Positions 57,295 to 64,000 of a DNA stretch of 64,000 nucleotides are shown here, piece after piece. The first letter of the stretch is position 1. Each line of letters begins with the position of its first letter. This DNA is from Adineta vaga (Eukaryota > Rotifera): positions 2,046,001-2,110,000 of the forward strand of contig CP075493.1 in assembly GCA_021613535.1 (NCBI GenBank), in the 5' to 3' direction. A program made the position numbers and the translations under genes. A model generated the notes under the pieces. It had not been told where the DNA came from, ran no database searches, and saw only the letters and a program-made list of their open reading frames with translations.

Positions 57295-58548
57295 AACGAA
57301 AACTGTGATTTACTTATGCTGAAATGCATCGTTTTTTGATTGAAACTGTCAAATTTGATCATAAATATTTCTTAAAAGAGTTCAACAAGTTTCTCAATGC
57401 ATTTACCATTCATAACCTTGAAAGATGTTTAAAAATGAAATCAATCTCATCTCTTTTCGCTTTCTATATCATATGTGAAAAGAAAATTAGGATTATTCAT
57501 AATACACAAGTGTGTGTGTGTGTGTGTGCGGCTATATTTGCACTCAAATGCCTAGTAAAACCATAAACTGAAGGACTTCAAGCAATATGATCTTTTCATC
57601 TCTTCTCTATTTAATGTTCATCGATCGTTTGTCATGGACATTGCAATGTTAAAACTAAGGACGAAAATATATATTATTGAAGTTGACTGAAGAGAAGAGA
57701 GCAGAGATTCTGCGTACATAAAACAAAACTGAGATGTTTATATGATCTGTAGAGAAACAAAAAGGTTTAAGTACATTGTACTCATAAAACGAAAAGAATG
57801 AATACTCAAATAATTGCAAGTGCATCGATTTTATTTTTGATTATAATACTTTTATCTGGTTTCGTTATTGTTCTAATCATTATTTTATATTGTTCGGCAC
57901 TATCAAGGTACACATCTCGTTATAATCGTCCGGAAGAAGAAAAAAAATGCTACTACTGTGTATTTCGGTCAACAACAGATGACAGGTAGATTTATTTGAA
58001 AATCTTTTCAATAAGTACTCTTTAAAATGAATCAAAACAAAGAAAATAAGAGAAAAAATTTCGCGCCTAAAATAAATAAAGAAGATTGGAAAGTCTATTA
58101 AGTATTCTGAATATTTCTCATCTGATTTTTATGAGTTTATCGAAATGTTCAACAAAGATTTTTTAATATAATCTATTTATTTGATCATTTCGAATGGGAA
58201 TAGAAGAAGAAAGAGAACCGACCCAAGGCGACTATGAACAAAGAAATAATGATGAGAATGACGTCTTGTGATCATTCGTCTCTTAGATTGGATCGTGTTG
58301 TCATCGTCTCTTTATTGTTCGTTAATAATTCTCTTCATTCTTCTTGAAGTTTTTTTCTCTCTCCCTCTCTCTCTCTCTCTTCTTTTGTTGCCTTCTATCC
58401 TAGTCGCTTACTCGATTTCTTTTCTCTTTACGAACAGTGACGAGAAGTTATAGACAAGTTGCAATTCAAAGTTGACAGAACGGAACAGTGATTAATTGTA
58501 AGGACAGACAAACATACAGTTATTTTTCTAACCATTAAATATTCGAAT
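57295..58548. other. Intergenic region with a (GT)n run and one possible microprotein gene
   Basis: Apart from the possible small membrane protein at 57798-57989, no gene is supported. A (GT)9 run occurs near 57510-57528 and a (CT)n run near 58361-58380. Confidence 0.4.
57798..57989 (+). CDS. Possible 63-residue single-pass membrane microprotein
   Basis: Opens with MNTQIIASASILF, then a hydrophobic span of about 28 residues (LIIILLSGFVIVLIIILYCS), a basic juxtamembrane stretch (RYTSRYNRP) and a charged tail with CYYC. The order outside-TM-basic-tail fits a type III single-pass protein. There is no homologue I recognise. The frame ends at GACAGGTAGA, where a splice donor could instead extend it. 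It may be a small gene or an exon of a larger one, or chance. Confidence 0.3.
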   Translation: MNTQIIASASILFLIIILLSGFVIVLIIILYCSALSRYTSRYNRPEEEKKCYYCVFRSTTDDR

Positions 58549-59665
58549 ATGAGCACTAGTCGACATCGATGGTCTTGGCGAAGTTGTTTCGCTGCTTTTA
58601 AACATACTAAAAAATCTAAAAAACAAAATCATCATCAACCATCAACAAAGTAAAATCATTTACATTGATCGAAATTAACGTATTCTTTCTCTAAATTTAG
58701 TTTAACAAAGTCAATACCTAATGGTACTGTACATACGAAACATTCAGAACCAGTTCATGAAAAGTCTACGATTCCTACTTTATCAATATTAAATAAAAAT
58801 GTTTCATATTCATTACTTGAAACAAATGCATCAGACGATCAATATACATCATCGAGTTCATGTATTATTAAAGTTGATTCATCAAATTATGAGAATGAAA
58901 ATCAATTAATTCATGAAGATAGTATTCAACAAATTGCTCTTGAAGATCTAGATTCATCGTTCGTACATGAAAATTCTCTATTATCAATAAGGGCCACACA
59001 ATTAGATTCGATTGTTGAAGATTCAAATGAAGAAAATGCTGATGATCATGATGAAATAATCCCACCAATGAAGTAAAGTTTCGTTTTTGAATGAAAAAAA
59101 AGATAGATTAATTGAATTTGAGAAAATATCTTTGACTAGATTATGTTGTGACCGTGAAATTGTTGATGATGCCAATAATCTTCATTCTCGTTTATTCGAT
59201 TTAAGTCAAATGAATCATGTCAAAACTCAATTTTATGAAAATGGCAATTTACTCGGTGAATTCTCTCGTCAATTGGAAAAATTAAAACTGAAAACTAATG
59301 ATATCATACGAGCTAGTGCTCAAATGCCACGCGATGCCGAATTACTTGAAGCACGGTATAGATTAAAAGGAAAGTAACACACAGCAAATGTAACTTTTTT
59401 TCCTTATAGATATTCATCATTATCGGCAACACTCGAAAGTCTTTCAATCTTATTAAAAATTGCTCAAATTCCAGCTTGTCGTGCGTTACTCAATCGTTTA
59501 TTTTTCTCTATTGAACAACGTACTGAACAACTAAATAAACTTGTTCAACTAACAACAATGTCATTACATAATATTCAACAACGATTCGAATCATATGATG
59601 ATGATTTTTTATCTTTTCGAAGTGCTCTTTCATCATATGAACAACTTTTTACAACATCTTCATAA
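58549..59665 (+). CDS. Unrecognised helical cytoplasmic protein
   Basis: Four exons (58549-58649, 58701-59072, 59107-59373, 59410-59665), all joined in phase 2, give 331 residues. The N-terminus is basic (MSTSRHRWSWRSCFAAFKHT), followed by about 120 residues rich in Ser, Asp and Glu and probably disordered. The C-terminal half is helical with heptad-like Leu spacing: DDANNLHSRLFDLSQMNHV, FSRQLEKLKLKTNDIIRASA, YSSLSATLESLSILLKIAQ, RTEQLNKLVQLTTMSLHNIQ. No membrane span or catalytic motif is seen and I do not recognise the family; a coiled-coil scaffold is a guess. The second intron is only 34 nt (59073-59106). Without splicing the frame stops at PPMK and the next frame lacks an ATG start, so the intron is well supported. 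Confidence 0.7.
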
Positions 59666-59964
59666 CATGTATATGTCTATGTCTTTGTATCTATGTTTCA
59701 TAGCTCTCTTTAATGAGAATTTCTCAGCCTTTCTTTTTCTCTTGTTTTAACATTAAACTGCTAAGCATATGTATGTATTTTTTCCCTCATTATATCGTTT
59801 TATTCCATCTTGATGATAGATGGACAGATGGAATAGCAGTATGTCTCAATATAGATTCTGTTTTGTTCTTCATAGAGAAAAAACTAATATCGACAAAATC
59901 GATAATATAAACTAACTCGACAGATAATTAGATAGTAAGCATTATCTTCTGAAATAGACACGAG
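59666..59964. other. Short intergenic region
   Basis: Between two plus-strand genes; likely promoter and leader of the Gly/Ser-rich gene. No other feature seen. Confidence 0.4.
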
Positions 59965-61686
59965 ATGTTTGGGATCAATATGACCTCTATTATACGGACT
60001 ACTTTTTTGGGTCTAAGTCTTTTGATGATAAGAAATGTACGAACAATTTCAATTTGTGATACGTTAAAAGAACCGAAAGGTAATGAAACTATCAAGAATG
60101 ATATATCATTGAGATTACAACGTCTTAACACACTTTGCAATGCCATACATGCGTCGAAAGTGATACCAGATTTTGATTTAAATCAAATCAATTCAGGTAT
60201 TTCTTAGATTCTTTCCAAAGACAATTAATAAAGTGTTATTTAGAAATAGAAGCTAATCAAATATTAAAACGATTTCGCCGTGGTCGAGGCGGAGGTGGAG
60301 GACGTGGTGGTGGCGGTGGTCGTAGTGGTGGTGGTCGATTTGGTGGTGGTCGATTTAGTAGTGGTAGCAGAAGTAGTAGTAGTAGAAGTGGTTCGAGAAT
60401 TTTTAGTCGTAAGGAATCATTTTAGTGATATAAATCTTTGCTAATCTTGCTCTATTATCTCTAGGTAGTGGTTCATCATCATCAAGTGGTCGTACTGGAA
60501 TTTTTTCTCGTAAAATAAATACTTTATCTATTATAGACTAAGATACTTCTCTTCTATCAGGCAGTGGTAGTAGTCGTAGTGGAACATTTGGTGGTGGAGG
60601 TAATCGAGTACGTGCAGGAATTCGATCGATGTTACATAGATCATCATCGGGTGCAAGTTTGTATTCACAGATAGACTTGTCAATAACATCATTCTATATT
60701 TCTTTATTAAAAGGAGTCGCCTCTGGCTCAAGTGGAAGTTCATCAGGTTTTGGTTCTCGAATTCGTAAGTTAATGTTTTAAATAATGATGAAAAAAACAA
60801 CAGTTTAAGATTCATAGGCAAAATAACACATGGTATTGGTGGTAGTAGCGGTGGTAGTAGTATTCGATCTGGTAAAAATCATTTTGGAATTGGGGGCTCT
60901 GGAGGAAGCATCTGGGTGAGTTCAATTTTTTTTAATAGTTTTTCGTTAATATTTTTTCTAGTCACGTTCAAGCAAAACGTTTGTACCACAAGCTGTTCGC
61001 TTTGGTAAACGATATTATCAACGAAGAAAATATAATCAAGGTATGTATGCTGGCGTTGGATATTATGCTGGTAGCCGAATGGGATATCATGGACATTATT
61101 ATGGGCATGGTAACTAAACAAATATCTCTAGAAATATAAACTAACGATTTATATCGTTTGTTTTCAGGACATTATGGTTATCCACCTTCATCAGAACATC
61201 CTCCAGAAAGCATTAATGGAACAAAACCAGATGTATTCTATTGTATTCAAGAAGATCTCAATACGACATTAGTCAATAGCACATTGGATAAAGATGGTTT
61301 TGGTGTTTGTAATATATCTGGTAAATTAGTTACGTGTCCAGTCGAAATTGAATGCAAATTATCGGAAGCAGACACTTGCTGTGAAGGTTAATAATTAGCG
61401 TTTCTCTTCTATTTATTTTCATTAGAAGAAATTCATTTAGATGAAGAAGGCACACCTTTTTGTTGTGGTGGTCCAATGCCTCACGAATATATTTCTGAAT
61501 ATGGTGGATATGCAGATGATTGGAGAGATTCCGCTGATAGTATTAATAAAATGTAAGAAAACTTTCATTTCACAAAATCATTTCATTGTTTCTATTCTGA
61601 ATTCTAATAGGTTAAATATATTTACAATTGTAATGATTATGCTCACAACAATGTGTTATTTGAAATGGAATCGACATGTCGAATAA
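59965..61686 (+). CDS. Secreted/membrane Gly-Ser-Arg-rich protein with a Cys-rich (CX-like) module and C-terminal membrane span
   Basis: Begins at ATG 59965 with a hydrophobic signal-like stretch. Exon 1 ends at 60195. A series of phase-1 exons follows: 60244-60408 (KRFRRGRGGGGGRG), 60465-60509, 60561-60656, 60714-60764, then one from 60818 (KITHGIGGSSGG). Further exons give a Tyr/Gly/His-rich part (GYYAGSRMGYHGHYYGHG). A cysteine-rich module follows: FYCIQEDL, GFGVCNISGKLVTCPVEIEC, DTCCE, GTPFCCGGPMPHEY. The C-terminal exon encodes one membrane span (IFTIVMIMLTTMCYL) and a short tail. The cysteine spacing and adjacent C-terminal span recall the CX module of nematode membrane proteins; that is inference. 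Function unknown; a cuticle or cell-surface matrix role is possible. It converges with the minus-strand peptide gene 137 bp downstream. Confidence 0.75.
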
Positions 61687-61823
61687 ATGATCTTCATACG
61701 GGGATTTTATTTGATCAATGTTTTCAAAACAAAAACTTTTTCAATTTGATGATAAACATACACGCTATACTGAAGAAATAAAGAGATAGATGTACTACGT
61801 AGAATTAAGATTCATTCTTCGAT

Positions 61824-62151
61824 TTAATTGCTTTGCCGTTTACCATAAGCAAGAGAATATGGTAGACCATATAATGCAGATAAAAGTTCACTTTTACGTT
61901 TTGTATGCATATATACTTCTTGATCATTACCAGCGCTCTCATCTGCAATTAAACCATCGTCACCAAGGCGAAGAAATTGAATATGAGATGATGGACCATT
62001 TTCATAGGTCTAAAATATAATTTATCTATTTCAATAATTCGAATGAAATACAAAGATTACGTACAGCTCGACTTTCAACATGAGTTGAACAGAATATTGT
62101 TAACGTAATAAATAAAACCGCCAATGTGCAAAATATTTTCAACATTGTCAT
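61824..62151 (-). CDS. PDF/PDH-like neuropeptide precursor
   Basis: Two coding exons (62151-62065 and 62009-61824) give 90 residues. Exon 1 is a clean signal peptide (MTMLKIFCTLAVLFITLTIF, then CSTHVESRA). A 41-residue spacer ends at the dibasic KR. The mature peptide then reads KSELLSALYGLPYSLAYG, followed by KR and a three-residue tail QSN. The Gly before KR is the amide donor. The peptide matches the pigment-dispersing factor/hormone pattern xSELIxSxLGLP...-amide of arthropods, and the layout signal-spacer-KR-peptide-G-basic-end is that of PDF precursors. PDFs are clock and motor neuropeptides acting on a class B GPCR. The intron donor is GTACGT and the acceptor TTTTAG, 55 nt apart. The single peptide copy and lack of a search leave some doubt on family, less on its being a secreted amidated-peptide precursor. 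Confidence 0.75.
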
Positions 62152-64000
62152 TTCGAAAATTCTTCAAAAAAATATACGAATTAATCTAGAAAAATTTGCA
62201 TATGAAATCTCTATGTGTTCGTCTATGAACGTTCCGAAGAATGTCAAGTAGAAAATATGAAAGAATAAAAAGAAACGTGTAGATATTTACTCAACACTGT
62301 GATTTGTCTAATTGACATGCAAACAAATCTTTTTTTTTCTGTCGATTTCTATGAACAACGATACAGTGTCCTTATTCCTAGGTCATCTATAGTTCACTTA
62401 CCGGTATTATTTTTCCCGAAACTAATCAATGAAAATTTCATGTCAACGTTTAATTCCTCAATTGGATTCGTCATGCGCATAACACGATTCACTTCGTCAT
62501 CTGTATATCAAGTCTCTTTATATTCCCATCTAATTGAATGAAATACATAGAAGTTGAACTTGACTTTTCGTATAGAGAAAAAAAATTCTCACAACAATCT
62601 CACTCGGAAACGATCTTAATAATATAAAACTTGTTAGCTTTGTTATTTATATATATAGAAAACTAATGAGGAGGAGAAAGAGAGAGAGAGAGTGAGAGAG
62701 AAGGAGAAAAAAGCTCATCTAGTGTTTATCAATATCCGGAATGGTTTGTTTTTCCTAATGTAAATTAACATTTCAGTCTCGTTTTTTCGTTTCTGCATCA
62801 TTTCAACATCCAACCGATAAAGTTAATATATACAACACCATGATAAGGAAAACAACATATGGTTTTATTCGACGGTATATAAATGAAATATCATGTCATG
62901 AAAACCAACAAATATTTCAAGAGAATTAAATTAGATTTTTATTCTTCAATGTTGCATATCGAACGAAATGATACATAACAAAAATTCGATGGATGAATTT
63001 GCATAACAATATGGAAATGATCAAAATTGGTGATAAAATCTTCAAAGATTTTTCAAGGTTATTGAGAACAAAGTTTCAATCGTATAAATCTAAGCTAACT
63101 AACAATGTGAACTGATTTAATTAATATTCATTTATTCAAATGAATCAATGGGATATCTATTTAGATAATTCATGTGAAATTATTTGACATATTTTCTAAA
63201 TATATCAATTTGGAACATCGAGAAAATGTCTTTTAAGTCAAAGTTTGTGCAAATTCTTCATCATACTGACTCAATTGATAGTAAATACTAAAAGATTTAT
63301 ATTTCTAACTGGAACGAGAAAAATGTTTTGAAATTTTAACTTTGTGTATTCTAGAAATTGTGCTTATTAATAATTCTCTCTGATAAATTAAGAGTTAATA
63401 CTAATAAACGCATGATCAGTCACGTATGCTATCAAAATAACATATTTATTTGATCTTCTTTTTCGACGAACAAAATACTTTAAGGCACTTCAATTGTATC
63501 GTTCAATAAATACGCCTTCTTCTCTACTTCCCAAAATATTTCATAGTAATTGACGTTCAAATTACAAAATAAATACATTACTATAGAATGATCAACATCA
63601 TCAATATAAGAGTTGAATAGAGAGCACTTATCTCTCACAAGAAATGGTTTTGATGATACAGATCTTATTTAAAAAAAAAACTTGTTGAATGTCATGATGT
63701 TTTCTAACGTTCGATCAATCATTACAAACGTCCGCTACATCGCATTGTATTCGAAAGCAATGTCGAGTTTTCTTCATTATCAATAAACTTATTTTATCTG
63801 AAATCTCCTTTTATAATTTTGTTAAGACGATTAAGAAAATGAAATTTGATTAAATGCTCTATTTTAGAAAAATTTGACTTTATTCATCATTCGGTCACGT
63901 TAGGGATAACTAGTACAGACCAATAGTATCAGTTAGAAACAGAATTTCATGCTCTTCTCTAATTCATATCGAACATTTGCTTTTGAAGAACTCAAAATAA
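62152..64000. other. Terminal region, no gene seen
   Basis: Upstream side of the peptide gene and so probably its promoter. It contains a (GA)n tract at about 62672-62702 and otherwise AT-rich unique sequence; no coding region is supported up to the end. Confidence 0.4.

Noticed and set aside
1-64000. tRNA, rRNA, spliced-leader RNA genes and CRISPR arrays
   Set aside because: No A/B box pairs with cloverleaf potential, rRNA blocks, spliced-leader core or regularly spaced direct repeats with unique spacers were seen; a covariance search would be decisive.
1-64000. Reverse transcriptase, integrase or viral gene remnants
   Set aside because: No YxDD-type reverse transcriptase, integrase or capsid-like frames were recognised; only short non-autonomous DNA elements are present.

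Overview
The window looks like nuclear DNA of a bdelloid rotifer (phylum Rotifera). The DNA is AT-rich, genes are compact, and most introns are about 45-70 nt with GT..AG ends. Several gene types fit this assignment: ADP-ribosyltransferase genes fused to kinesin-light-chain-type TPRs, a relic of a plant-type PPR-DYW gene, and intronless acyltransferase and methyltransferase genes that may be foreign. These sit among ordinary animal genes (T-type calcium channel, DRC4/GAS8, HP1, PDE12, GCK-III kinase). Assignment rests on protein recognition by eye; no searches were run, and exon borders are read from splice sites and reading frames.

Layout. 0.3-3.8 kb: a tandem pair of SLC10-type transporters (+). 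4.1-6.1 kb: DRC4/GAS8 of the axonemal nexin-dynein regulatory complex (-). 6.6-15.5 kb: an accessory-looking stretch with hairpin repeats carrying TGTGGG hexamers, an inverted repeat, a phased TTTATAAA array, an intact ART-TPR gene (-), a tiny TIR element, a decayed PPR-DYW gene, GSKIP, and an intronless HxxxDG acyltransferase. 16.0-17.2 kb: HP1 with chromo and chromoshadow domains. 17.8-26.8 kb: a complete or near-complete Cav3 (T-type) calcium channel on the minus strand. 26.8-35.3 kb: about 8.5 kb without a convincing gene, between the divergent channel and ammonium-transporter genes. 35.3-37.8 kb: ammonium transporter (+). 39.1-40.4 kb: a second, broken ART-TPR gene. 43.9-44.7 kb: a small GPI-anchored-type Ig protein. 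45.2-45.4 kb: a hAT-like MITE. 47.1-48.2 kb: linker histone H1 with a shifted tail frame. 49.1-52.7 kb: a SAM methyltransferase and a GCK-III (MST3/STK25-type) kinase, both minus. 54.1-57.3 kb: PDE12 and a peroxisomal SCP2 protein. 58.5-59.7 kb: an unrecognised helical protein. 60.0-61.7 kb: a Gly/Ser-rich membrane protein built from phase-1 exons. 61.8-62.2 kb: a small minus-strand gene that reads as a PDF/PDH-type neuropeptide precursor.

Most notable. (1) The candidate PDF-like neuropeptide precursor, split over two exons. (2) Two tandem, homologous, phase-matched exons for the domain II S5-P turret of the T-type channel; including both or neither would break the frame, and the arrangement matches the alternative turret exons known in mollusc Cav3. 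(3) The decayed DYW-type PPR gene and the intact/decayed ART-TPR pair, as traces of foreign or expanding families. (4) Two non-autonomous DNA transposons with readable ends. (5) Unusual gene structures: an ATG-only coding exon, a 34-nt intron, and an array of symmetric phase-1 microexons. The genes do not form one pathway; most neighbours look functionally unrelated.
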